A stretch of DNA of 64,000 nt from Actinomadura macrotermitis. Its GTDB lineage: Bacteria > Actinomycetota > Actinomycetes > Streptosporangiales > Streptosporangiaceae. Below, one piece after another: positions 36,748 through 45,882 of the stretch (its first letter is position 1; the number at the start of each line of letters is the position of its first letter). The stretch spans positions 186,001-250,000 of the forward strand of contig NZ_WEGH01000001.1 of NCBI RefSeq assembly GCF_009604375.1, written 5' to 3'. Position numbers and translations under genes: made by a program. The notes beneath the pieces were generated by a model. That model was given only the letters and a program-made list of their open reading frames with translations. It was not told the origin of the DNA and searched no databases.

Positions 36748-37299
36748 CTATCGGAGGGAACGCACGATCATGGTGTGGGGGCGCCAGCCGGGGTAGGGCT
36801 CCATGGCGCCGACCGGGGTGAACCCGTAGGCGGCGTAGCGGTCCAGGACGACGCCGTTGCCGTCGGCGACCAGCGCGGCGGCGCGCTCCTCGCGCCGCCC
36901 CGCCAGGAAGGACTCCAGCAGGCCGGCGCCGATGTTCCCGCGCCGCCAGCGCGCCCCGACGAGCAGTTCGCAGACGCCGACCGTGCGCCCGGGGTGCTCG
37001 CGGACGAACTCCGGGTCGGGCTCGGGGGTGAGCCCCTCCCACCACAGGGAGTCCGCGGGGAGGGTGTAGCCGTAGACGAACCCGGCGACGTCCTCCCCGT
37101 CGAAGGCGGCGACGAGCTCGAAGCCGGGCCGCCCGCAGTGGCGTTCCAGCCGCTCGGCGATCGGCGGGTCGTTGTGGTCGCTGAGGTCCAGCGCCCCGGC
37201 GTAGACGTCCTCGTAGGCGGCGGCCCAGAGCGGGAGGCGGGCCTCGGCGGCCGGGCCGTCGAACCGCTCCATGCGCAGGGCGGGGGCGATGGTGTTCAT
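36748..37299 (-). CDS. GNAT-family N-acetyltransferase
   Basis: 183 residues. The acetyl-CoA binding segment is CELLVGARWRRGNIGAGLLESFLAGRREERAAALVADGNGVVLDRYAAYGFTPVG (about 108-165), with strand 4, the pyrophosphate loop and the C-terminal YxxYGF motif. It is a generic GNAT, not the longer IucB/RhbD-type acyltransferase. Its ATG has AGGAGAG upstream and overlaps the ddc stop (ATGA). By position it would acylate the N-hydroxy diaminopropane, as RhbD does in rhizobactin 1021 biosynthesis; the acyl donor and substrate are inferences. Confidence 0.85.
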   Translation of the reverse strand: MNTIAPALRMERFDGPAAEARLPLWAAAYEDVYAGALDLSDHNDPPIAERLERHCGRPGFELVAAFDGEDVAGFVYGYTLPADSLWWEGLTPEPDPEFVREHPGRTVGVCELLVGARWRRGNIGAGLLESFLAGRREERAAALVADGNGVVLDRYAAYGFTPVGAMEPYPGWRPHTMIVRSLR

Positions 37300-38749
37300 G
37301 CGTCTCTCCTGGAAAGGTGCTCGGCCCGTTCGGCGACGAGCTTCAGCAGCGCGTCGAGGTCGGCGGCGGCGGTCTGCGGGTGCAGCAGCGTCACCTTCAG
37401 CCAGAGCCGCCGCCGCCCGTCGTGGTCGGCGGCCACGGCGCGGCCGAGGACGGCGCGCCCTTCGGCGAGCAGGTCCCGGCGGATCGCGGCGACGAGTTCG
37501 TCGCCCGCCTCGCCGGGCAGCGCGTCGGCCGCCGCGGGCCGGAGCAGCACGGTGCTGATGCCCGGCTCCCCCGCGCGGCGGCGCAGCGCCGGGTGGGCGT
37601 CGACGGCCGCGGCGAACCGCACCGCGGTCTCCACGCAGTGCTCCACCGCGCGGGCCATGCCCTGGCGGCCGAGGGCGCGCAGGGTGGCCGCGATCTTCAG
37701 CACGTCCGGGCGGCGCGAGGTGCGGATGGAGCGGCCGAGCAGGTCGGGCAGGCCGGCCTCGGTGTCGTCGTCGGCGTTGAGGTAGTCCGCGGTCAGCGCC
37801 AAGGGCTCCAGCAGGAAGGCGTCCGCGACGGCGAGCACCCCGGCGGCCACCGGCTGCCAGCCCAGCTTGTGCAGGTCGTAGGTCACCGACACCGCGTGCT
37901 CGATGCCGGCCAGGCGCGGCGCCAGTTTCGCGCTGAACATCAGGGGGCCGCCGTAGGCCGCGTCGACGTGCAGTTCGGCGCCGTGCGAGCGCGCCACGGC
38001 GGCGAGCTCGGGCAGCGGGTCGATCAGGCCCTCGTCGGTGGTGCCGGCCGTGGCGACCGCCAGCGCCGGTCCCCCGCCGTTCGCGGCCAGGGCCCGGTCC
38101 AGCGCCGCCGGGCTCATCCGGCCGTCCGGGCAGTCGACGACGACCGCCTCGGGCAGGCCGAGCATCCAGGCGGCCCGGCGCACGCTGTGGTGCGCGTTGG
38201 CGCCGGCGAACACCTGCGGCGCGCGGGCGCCGGCGGCGCGGGCCCGCTCCCGGGCCAGCAGCAGGGCGACCAGGTTGGACTCGGTGCCGCCGCTGGTGAC
38301 GACCGCGTCCGGGCCGGGACGGCCCGGGTAGATCAGCCGGGCGAGGACGGCGGTGACCTCCTCCTCGATGACCGCGGCTGCGGGCGCCTGGTCCCAGGAG
38401 TCCATGGAGGGGTTGAGCGCGGAGGCGGCCAGGTCCGCGGCGGCGGCGACGGCGAGCGGCGGGCAGTGCAGGTGCGCCACGCAGTGGCGGGCGGAAGGGT
38501 CGGCGGCGCCTTCGGCGGCAGCGCGGACCACGCCGTACAGCGCCTCTTCCGCGCCGAGGCCCTCCTCGGGCAGGACGGGCGAGCACAGCGCGCGGGTACG
38601 CGCCGCGACCTGCCCGGGCCCGCCGGCGGGCAGCGGGCCGCCGCGCGCGGTGGCGCCGTCGGCCAGCGCGCCGAGCGCGATGGCCGACAGCCGGCGCAGC
38701 GCGTGCGGCGAATCGGGGTCGGCGACCGCGTCGGGCCGGACGGCCTCGC

Positions 38750-38753
<4 letters not shown>
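37296..38753 (-). CDS. ddc: L-2,4-diaminobutyrate decarboxylase (PLP group II)
   Basis: 485 residues from GTG. Group II PLP decarboxylase signs: VTSGGTESNLVALLLARE (about 152-169), GANAHHSVRRAAWMLG with the PLP-stacking His, HVDAAYGGPLMFS (Asp264), and PLP lysine K296 in VTYDLHKLGW. It makes 1,3-diaminopropane from 2,4-diaminobutyrate; the adjacent aminotransferase that makes the substrate is overlapped by 4 bp (GTGA). This aminotransferase-decarboxylase pair is the diagnostic start of rhizobactin/schizokinen-type and some other diaminopropane siderophore operons. Confidence 0.92.
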
Positions 38754-40102
<1,349 letters not shown>

Positions 40103-40160
40103 GGCGGGATCCTTCGGTCACGGGCGGAGCGGGCCGGGGGTGAGCGCTCACCCCTCGAAC

Positions 40161-40179
40161 TTAGGTAAGGCTAACCTAT
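40161..40179. promoter_or_regulatory. Iron box (DmdR/IdeR type) of the siderophore operon
   Basis: TTAGGTAAGGCTAACCTAT matches the actinobacterial consensus TTAGGTTAGGCTAACCTAA at 17 of 19 bases. It lies between the ABC ATPase stop and the dat start, in the only long gap before the operon. Iron-loaded DmdR/IdeR would be expected to repress here. Confidence 0.9.
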
Positions 40180-40232
40180 CAAGAAGCCGCTGATCATGCC
40201 TCTCCCCGAGCCCGTTCGCCGCCCGTTGTGCG

Positions 40233-41075
40233 CTACGTCTCGCTGTGGCGGCTCAGCGGGATCACCAGCGGCACGCCGGTCTCCTCGTCGACCCGGACCC
40301 GGGCGCGCAGCCCGAACACCTCCGCCACCAGGGCGTCGGTCAGCACCTCGGCCGGCGCGCCCTGCGCGGCCACCCGGCCGTCCTTCATGGCCACCAGCCG
40401 GTCGGCGTAGCGGGCCGCGAGCGACAGGTCGTGCAGGACCATGACGACGGTCCGGCCCATCGTCAGGTGCAGGTCGCGGACCAGGTCGAGCACCTCGATC
40501 TGGTGCGCCAGGTCCAGGTGGTTGGTCGGCTCGTCCAGCAGCAGCAGCTCGGTCTCCTGCGCCAGGGCCATGGCGATCCAGGCGCGCTGCCGCTGGCCGC
40601 CCGACAGCTCGTCCAGCGTCCGGTCCGCCAGGTCGCCCATGCCCGTGGCGCTCAGGGCCTCGGCGACGGCGGCCTCGTCGCCGGAGGACCAGCGCCGGTA
40701 CCAGGTCTGGTGCGGGTGCCGGCCGCGCGCCACCAGGTCGGCGACGCTGAGGCCCTCCGGCGCCACCGGCGACTGCGGGAGGAGGCCGACGCGCCCGGCG
40801 ACCTCGCGGGTGGGGATGCGGTGCACGGGCCGCCCGTCGAGCAGGACGCGGCCGGCGGCGGGCTTCATCAGCCGCCCGAACGCCCGCAGGAGCGTGGACT
40901 TGCCGCAGCCGTTCGGGCCGATGATGACGGTGACCGCCCGGTCCGGGATGTCCAGGTCGAGGTCGTGCACGACGGTCCGGTCGCCGTAGGCGAGCGTCAG
41001 GCCCTCCGCGCGCAGGCGCGCCCCGTCGTCCGCCGGGGCGGTGCTCGCGGGCTCGGTGCCGATGGTGTCGGTCAT
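40233..41075 (-). CDS. FecE/FepC-type ABC transporter ATPase for ferric siderophore
   Basis: 280 residues. Walker A GPNGCGKST at about 54-62, Q loop VGLLPQSPVAPEGLSVADLVARGRHPH, signature LSGGQRQRAWIAMALAQ, Walker B LLLLDEPTNHLD and H loop VMVLHDLSLAARYAD. The sequence RGRHPHQ and the LDLAHQIEVLDL segment are typical of the siderophore/haem (FecCDE) class. The start overlaps the upstream permease stop (ATGA). It is the last gene of the importer operon, which reads toward the siderophore operon. Confidence 0.93.
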   Translation of the reverse strand: MTDTIGTEPASTAPADDGARLRAEGLTLAYGDRTVVHDLDLDIPDRAVTVIIGPNGCGKSTLLRAFGRLMKPAAGRVLLDGRPVHRIPTREVAGRVGLLPQSPVAPEGLSVADLVARGRHPHQTWYRRWSSGDEAAVAEALSATGMGDLADRTLDELSGGQRQRAWIAMALAQETELLLLDEPTNHLDLAHQIEVLDLVRDLHLTMGRTVVMVLHDLSLAARYADRLVAMKDGRVAAQGAPAEVLTDALVAEVFGLRARVRVDEETGVPLVIPLSRHSET

Positions 41076-42142
41076 GACGTGCGGGCCCTTCCGCTTCGAA
41101 CGAGCAGGTACAGCAGGTACGGGGCGCCCAGCACCGCGGTGAGGATGCCGACGGGCAGCTCGATGCTCCCGAAGGCGGTGCGGCCGAGGACGTCGGCCCA
41201 GACCGTGACGGCCGCGCCGACCAGCGCGGAGGCGAGCAGCGGCGGCGCGCCCGAGCGCACCAGCCGGATCGCCAGCTGCGGGCAGGCCAGCGCCACGAAG
41301 GCGATCGGGCCGGCGGCGGCCGTCGCCGCGGCGGTCAGCAGGACGGCGGTGAACAGCAGCGCCGCGCGGGTCGCGGTCATGCGGACGCCGAGGCCGCGGG
41401 CGGTGTCGTCGTCGAAGACCAGCGCGCCGAACGGGAACGCGAGCGCCAGCGCCACGGGCATCAGCACCACCAGCGCCCACAGCGGCGGCTGCGCGGTCTC
41501 CCAGGACGCGCCGTTGAGGCTGCCGTTCAGCCACAGCAGCGCGCGCCCGGCGTCGACGATGTCGGCCTTCAGCAGCAGCCACGACAGCACGCTGGTGAGG
41601 ACGGCGTTGACGCCCACCCCGACGAGCAGCACCCGGTAGCCCGACAGGCCGCGCCGCACGGCCAGCAGGTAGACGGCCACGGCGGCCAGGAGGCCGCCGC
41701 CCGCCGCGGCGGCGGGGACGCCGACGCTCGACAGCGAACCGCCGACGCCGCCGTAGGCACCGCCGAAGACGATGACGGTCACCGCGCCGACGCCCGAGCC
41801 CGCCGTGATGCCGAGGATGTCGGGGCTGGCCAGCGGGTTGCGCGCCAGCCCCTGGACGACCGCTCCCGCCAGCGCCAGCGCGGCGCCGGCCAGGGCGCCG
41901 GTCGCCGAGCGGGGCAGGCGCAGCTCCAGCACCACCGACCGGGCGGTCTCGTCGCCGCCGCCGAGCAGGGCCTGGGCGACCTGGCCGATCGGGATGGCGA
42001 TGTCGCCGCGTCCGCAGCCGACGAGCACCCCGAGGAACAGCACGCCGAGCGCGACCAGCGGGACGAGCAGCGTGCGCGGCCGCCACGGCGCGGACACCGG
42101 GCCGGCGCGCAGGGCCCTCCTCCGGAGGGAGGTCGTGGTCAT
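41072..42142 (-). CDS. FecCD-family ferric-siderophore ABC permease (second subunit)
   Basis: 356 residues, about ten membrane helices. FecCD motifs: LRLPRSATGALAGAALALAGAVVQGLARNPLASPDILGITAGSGVGAV, RVLLVGVGVNAVLTSVLSWLL, AAGPIAFVALACPQLAIRLV and ELPVGILTAVLGAPYLLYLLVR. Together with the permease at 42139-43197 it forms the membrane channel. It overlaps both neighbours by 4 bp. Confidence 0.93.
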   Translation of the reverse strand: MTTTSLRRRALRAGPVSAPWRPRTLLVPLVALGVLFLGVLVGCGRGDIAIPIGQVAQALLGGGDETARSVVLELRLPRSATGALAGAALALAGAVVQGLARNPLASPDILGITAGSGVGAVTVIVFGGAYGGVGGSLSSVGVPAAAAGGGLLAAVAVYLLAVRRGLSGYRVLLVGVGVNAVLTSVLSWLLLKADIVDAGRALLWLNGSLNGASWETAQPPLWALVVLMPVALALAFPFGALVFDDDTARGLGVRMTATRAALLFTAVLLTAAATAAAGPIAFVALACPQLAIRLVRSGAPPLLASALVGAAVTVWADVLGRTAFGSIELPVGILTAVLGAPYLLYLLVRSGRARTS

Positions 42143-43197
42143 ATCCGCACCCCTTCCCGGCGGCGCACCAGGTGGACGAACACCGGCGCGCCGATGAGCG
42201 CCAGCATGATGCCGACCTGCAGCTCGCCCGGCCGGGCGACCAGCCGCCCGAGGGTGTCGGCGGCGAGCATGAGGCTCGCGCCGATCAGCGCCGCCTGGGC
42301 CACGATCCAGCGGTAGTCGGGCCCGGACAGGTGCCGGGCGACGTGCGTGCCGACCAGGCCGACGAAGCCGATGGGCCCGCACACCGCCACCGCCGTGCCG
42401 GTCAGCAGCGTGACGGCGGCCATGCCGAGCGCCCGGTTCAGCCCGATCCGCACGCCGAGCGCGCGGGCCACGTCCTCGCCGAGCGACAGCGCGTTCAGGC
42501 CGGGGGTGTTCAGCGCGGCGAGCGCCAGGCCGGCCGCGATGAGCGGCAGCGCCTGGAGCGTGAGGTCCAGGGGACGGCCGCTGACCGAGCCGACCGTCCA
42601 GAAGCGGTAGGTGTCCAGGGCCTGCCGGTCGAACAGCACCAGGCCGGCGGTGATCGCCGTGAACAGGGCGTGCGCGGCGGCGCCGGCCAGCGCGAGGGTG
42701 ACCGGGGTGGCGCCGCCGCGCGCGAGCGCGCCGATCGCGTACACCCCGGCGCCGGCGAGCGCGGCACCGAGCAGCCCGAACCAGACGTATCCGTACAGGC
42801 CGGTGAAGTCCAGGAGGAAGAGCGAGGCCACCACGCCCACGCCCGCGCCGGCGCTGATACCGAGCACCACCGGGTCGGCGATGGGGTTGCGGGTGTGGCC
42901 CTGCATCAGGGCGCCGGCGGCGCCGAGCGCGAGGCCGGCGACGAGCGCCGTCACGGTGCGCGGCAGCCGCAGCGACCGCACGATGACGTCGCCCTCGGTG
43001 CCCGAGGCGTGCCACAGCCCGTGCCAGATCTCCCCGGGGCCGAGCGGCTCGGCGCCCAGCGCGATGCTGAGCAGGACGGCGAGGAGCAGCGCGCCGGCCA
43101 GCGCGGCGGTCCAGGCCCGCCGTCTCCTCCCCCGCTCGGGCGCGACCCGCGGGACCTGCCCCCTTTTCCGCGAAGGCGCAGGTAGCGCTTTGGTCAC
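42139..43197 (-). CDS. FecCD-family ferric-siderophore ABC permease (first subunit)
   Basis: 352 residues. FecCD motifs: LRLPRTVTALVAGLALGAAGALMQGHTRNPIADPVVLGISAGAGVGVV, VCGPIGFVGLVGTHVARHL and GELQVGIMLALIGAPVFVHLVRRR, in about ten helices. The GTG at 43197 has GGAGG five bases upstream and is preferred; GTG 43209 would add four residues but has no Shine-Dalgarno. It is the first gene of the importer operon and is transcribed away from the lipoprotein gene, with an iron box between them. Confidence 0.9.
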   Translation of the reverse strand: MTKALPAPSRKRGQVPRVAPERGRRRRAWTAALAGALLLAVLLSIALGAEPLGPGEIWHGLWHASGTEGDVIVRSLRLPRTVTALVAGLALGAAGALMQGHTRNPIADPVVLGISAGAGVGVVASLFLLDFTGLYGYVWFGLLGAALAGAGVYAIGALARGGATPVTLALAGAAAHALFTAITAGLVLFDRQALDTYRFWTVGSVSGRPLDLTLQALPLIAAGLALAALNTPGLNALSLGEDVARALGVRIGLNRALGMAAVTLLTGTAVAVCGPIGFVGLVGTHVARHLSGPDYRWIVAQAALIGASLMLAADTLGRLVARPGELQVGIMLALIGAPVFVHLVRRREGVRI

Positions 43198-43224
43198 GAT
43201 CTCCTCCACGGTGATCTCTGGAAT

Positions 43225-43243
43225 TTAGGTTAGCCTATCCTTA
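43225..43243. promoter_or_regulatory. Iron box between importer operon and binding-protein gene
   Basis: TTAGGTTAGCCTATCCTTA, 16 of 19 matches to the consensus. It lies in the 82-bp divergent region and can control the permease operon on the minus strand and the lipoprotein gene on the plus strand at once. Confidence 0.82.
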
Positions 43244-43279
43244 GCTTGCACGTTGGGAACGACGAAGGGACCCCCCGTT

Positions 43280-44302
43280 ATGAGAGCCCGCCGGCTCAGC
43301 CGTTTCAGCCGCACCGGTTTCAGCCGCACTGCCGGCACCGTCGCCGTCGCCGCGGGGCTGCTCGCCGCCGCCGTCGGCTGCGGTGGCTCCGACTCCGCCG
43401 GCAAGGACGGCGCGGCACCGGCCGCGGCCGGTGCCGCGTTCCCCCGCACCATCGACCACGCCATGGGGCGGACGGAGCTGAAGGCCGAGCCGAAGCGGGT
43501 GGTGGCGCTGGACATGACCTTCGTCGACGCCACGCTGGCCCTGCAGTCCAAGGTCGTCGGCTACACCACGTTCGCCGCGCCGGACGAGAAGCTGCCGCCC
43601 TACTTCGGCGCCGACGCCGCCGCCTACGGGGGCGACGCCAAGCCGGTCGGCATGCTCGACGAGCCGAGCCTGGAGAAGATCAAGCTGCTCAAGCCCGACC
43701 TGATCCTGTCGGCCAAGGTCCGGCACGAGAAGCTCTACCAGCAGCTCTCGGCCATCGCGCCCACCGTCTTCACCGCGGACACCGGCGCGACCTGGAAGGA
43801 CAACCTCAAGCTCGTCGGCAAGGCGCTCGGCAAGGAGAAGCTCGCCGACGAGAAGATCGCCGCCTACGACAAGCGCGCCAAGGCCGTCGGCGACGCGGTC
43901 CGCAAGAAGAAGGGGTCCAACCCCGCGGTCTCGGTCGTGCGCTTCGTGGACGGGCCGACGCGCCTGTACAAGGAGGACACCTACATCGGCGTCATCGTGA
44001 AGGACCTCGGCTTCGACAAGCCCGCCGACGCCAAGGGCACCGGCTTCAACGCCGACATCTCCGAGGAGCAGATCAAGAAGGTCGACGCCGACGACATCTT
44101 CGTCACCGCCTTCCCCGACCCGCAGGGCGCCTCGCGCAAGAGCAAGGAGAAGTACCAGGCCAACCCGCTGTGGAAGCAGCTGAAGGGCCAGGTCCACGAG
44201 GTCGACGACATCACCTGGATGATCGCCGTGGGCCTCTACGGCGCGAACATCGTCCTCGACGACGTCGCCAAGACCTACGGGGTCGACGCCGCCCGCGCCT
44301 AG
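43280..44302 (+). CDS. Ferric-siderophore-binding lipoprotein
   Basis: 340 residues. ATG 43280 is chosen because GAAGGGA lies upstream; a TTG at 43253 in frame lacks support. The signal peptide is basic (MRARRLSRFSRTGFSR) with a hydrophobic core and a lipobox-like AAVGC, with the lipidated Cys followed by GGSDSAG. The mature protein has the PeripBP_2 pattern of siderophore binders: FPRTIDHAMGRTELKAEPKRVVALDM, MLDEPSLEKIKLLKPDLILSA and ...ISEEQIKKVDADDIFV. It delivers iron-siderophore to the divergent FecCD-type permease. Confidence 0.93.
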   Translation: MRARRLSRFSRTGFSRTAGTVAVAAGLLAAAVGCGGSDSAGKDGAAPAAAGAAFPRTIDHAMGRTELKAEPKRVVALDMTFVDATLALQSKVVGYTTFAAPDEKLPPYFGADAAAYGGDAKPVGMLDEPSLEKIKLLKPDLILSAKVRHEKLYQQLSAIAPTVFTADTGATWKDNLKLVGKALGKEKLADEKIAAYDKRAKAVGDAVRKKKGSNPAVSVVRFVDGPTRLYKEDTYIGVIVKDLGFDKPADAKGTGFNADISEEQIKKVDADDIFVTAFPDPQGASRKSKEKYQANPLWKQLKGQVHEVDDITWMIAVGLYGANIVLDDVAKTYGVDAARA

Positions 44303-44319
44303 GCGGCCGGCGCACCGGT

Positions 44320-44359
44320 GAAGGCCGGGCGTGCCCCGAAGGGGGCGCGCCCGGCCTTC
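44320..44359 (+). terminator. Strong hairpin after the binding-protein gene
   Basis: Two 18-nt arms (GAAGGCCGGGCGTGCCCC and a partner with one G-T wobble) flank a 4-nt loop, starting 18 bases after the stop. No U-tract follows, as is usual in high-GC actinomycetes. It may serve both this gene and the convergent FhuF-like gene. Confidence 0.8.
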
Positions 44360-44393
44360 GCCGTTGCCGCGGACGTCCGTCATGGGGCCGCCG

Positions 44394-45218
44394 CTACGAC
44401 CGCGCACGGCGCGGGCAGGTCCCGCACAGGTCCTGCGGCGTGACGGTGTACCAGAGGCAGCAGTTGATCCGGGTGCGCGCGGCCTCCCCGTCCGGGCCCG
44501 CACAGGGCCGGAAGCCGGCCGAGCCCGCGAAGGGCGGGGTGCCGCCCGGCAGGAGCTCCTCGGCCGCCCGCACCGCCCGGCCCTCCTCGCCGACGACCCG
44601 CCCCACGTACCAGATCCCCTCGGCCAGCTCGTCGGTGGCCGAGCCCCACAGGACCCGGGGGCCCCGGCGCAGCAGCGGGCGGAACGCTTCGAGCACCGGA
44701 CCGATGTGCTGGGCCACCGCGTTCCGCAGCTCCTGCCGCAGCCGCTCCTCGTCCGCCACGGCGCGCATGCCCGGCAGGCCCGCGGCGGGGTCGTCCGGCA
44801 GGCAGGCGATGCGGGACGGGGCGACGCTCAGCGAGAACGCCGCCTCGTCGTAGCCGATCTCGCGGAGGCCGAGCCACGGCACCCGCCGCTCCAGGAACCA
44901 GGGGCCGCTCATGGCCGCCGTGGCGAAGAAGGAGTAGCGGTGCAGCACGTCCGTGGCGGCCACGTCGCGCCGGGGCGTCACGCCGTGGGCGTCCGCCATG
45001 CGCCGGATCGTCTCGTCGACGAGCCGTTCGCGCAGGGCGGCGTCCCGGACGAGCCGCTCGCCGGTGATCGGGCCGTCGCCCGCGTGCGGCCCCGGTTCCA
45101 GGCGCACGAGGGAGCCGAGCGCCTCGCCCAGCCGTGCGTAGGTCGCGCGCAGGACGTCGGCGCGGACCGGTCCCGCCGGAGCGGCGGCCGTCCGGCAGGC
45201 GGCGGCTGCGGTCGTCAC
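44394..45218 (-). CDS. FhuF-like (2Fe-2S) ferric-siderophore reductase
   Basis: 274 residues from GTG. The C terminus has INCCLWYTVTPQDLCGTCPR, that is CC-x10-C-x2-C, the 2Fe-2S ligand set of FhuF-type reductases. The N-terminal part is helical, with RYSFFATAAMSGPWFLERRVPW and an actinobacterial FhuF-like core. FhuF proteins reduce ferric iron in imported siderophores so that it is released in the cytoplasm. It has its own iron box 37 bases upstream of its start and is convergent with the binding-protein gene, so it belongs to the same iron regulon. Confidence 0.85.
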   Translation of the reverse strand: MTTAAAACRTAAAPAGPVRADVLRATYARLGEALGSLVRLEPGPHAGDGPITGERLVRDAALRERLVDETIRRMADAHGVTPRRDVAATDVLHRYSFFATAAMSGPWFLERRVPWLGLREIGYDEAAFSLSVAPSRIACLPDDPAAGLPGMRAVADEERLRQELRNAVAQHIGPVLEAFRPLLRRGPRVLWGSATDELAEGIWYVGRVVGEEGRAVRAAEELLPGGTPPFAGSAGFRPCAGPDGEAARTRINCCLWYTVTPQDLCGTCPRRARS

Positions 45219-45254
45219 GGATCCCCCAGCGGCTGATCGGCACCAAGATCAAAG

Positions 45255-45273
45255 GTAGGTAAGGCTTACCTTA
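45255..45273. promoter_or_regulatory. Iron box of the FhuF-like gene
   Basis: GTAGGTAAGGCTTACCTTA, 15 of 19 to consensus, with a perfect inner palindrome GGTAAGGCTTACC apart from the centre base. It lies in the 89-bp gap between the FhuF-like gene start and the end of the small membrane protein gene. Confidence 0.82.
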
Positions 45274-45307
45274 ACACCTTGGCCCGGCGGCGCCAGGGGC
45301 CGGGCGG

Positions 45308-45727
45308 TCAGGCCGCGGTCGAGTGGCGCGACGGATGGGTCAGCGCGTACATCAGCAGGACGCACAGCCCGATGACCATCACCGACCACAGCGGGTAGGC
45401 CTTGAAGAAGACCAGCTGCCCGAGGGCGGCCAGGATCGCCATGGCGACGCCGACGGCGCGCGCCCATGTCTGCCCGGTGATGATGCCCGCGCCGACGGCC
45501 AGTTGCAGGATGCCGATGATGAGCCAGATCCAGCCCCAGGCGGTGAAGTCGAACAGCAGCACCTTGTCCTCGGTGACGAGGTAGTACTCGGGCTGGAACA
45601 GCGCCACCAGGCCGTCGATGACGTTGAACCCGCCGAGGACCAGGGCGACCAGCCCGGCGAACGTCAGCCAGCCGGAGGCGGGGCGTCCGTGCGCGGCGGA
45701 CGGGGTGCGGGAAGACGTGTCGGCCAT
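45308..45727 (-). CDS. DUF7144-like small four-helix membrane protein
   Basis: 139 residues with four membrane helices: WLTFAGLVALVLGGFNVIDGLVALF, WGWIWLIIGILQLAVGAGIITG, WARAVGVAMAILAALGQLVFF and WSVMVIGLCVLLMYAL. The pattern W-x-F-A-G...LGGFNVIDGLVAL...YYLV and then FDFTAWGWIWL is a common actinobacterial family with no known function. GAGG lies just before the ATG. It is a stand-alone gene; the strong terminator at 45.8 kb isolates it from the M24 gene. Confidence 0.8.
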   Translation of the reverse strand: MADTSSRTPSAAHGRPASGWLTFAGLVALVLGGFNVIDGLVALFQPEYYLVTEDKVLLFDFTAWGWIWLIIGILQLAVGAGIITGQTWARAVGVAMAILAALGQLVFFKAYPLWSVMVIGLCVLLMYALTHPSRHSTAA

Positions 45728-45800
45728 TGTGGAACCTCATTCTGCTCGTCGGATGCCACTACCCGGAACGTCTGAAAGACCATTCCGCCCGACGGACGGC

Positions 45801-45838
45801 AAAAACCCTAATAGCGCCGTTTTCGGCGCTATTAGGGG
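45801..45838 (-). terminator. Canonical intrinsic terminator with U-tract
   Basis: Read on the minus strand: a perfect 14-bp stem (CCCTAATAGCGCCG and its complement) closed by AAAA, then TTTTT. It lies 45 bases after the M24-family stop at 45883 and is an unusually AT-rich, textbook terminator for this GC-rich genome. Confidence 0.93.
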
Positions 45839-45882
45839 TGGAATTTCTAGAAATTTGCCTGCCTTTTTCGGCGGGGCGGGGA

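Noticed and set aside
33785..36796. Open frame of 1003 codons on the plus strand across the siderophore operon
   Set aside because: It is a shadow of the first IucA/IucC gene and the PLP decarboxylase, both of which have full catalytic motifs on the minus strand.
40161..40232. Possible divergent small gene in the gap before the ABC ATPase
   Set aside because: Only an iron box and unremarkable spacer are seen; plus-strand frames there are shadows of the ATPase gene.
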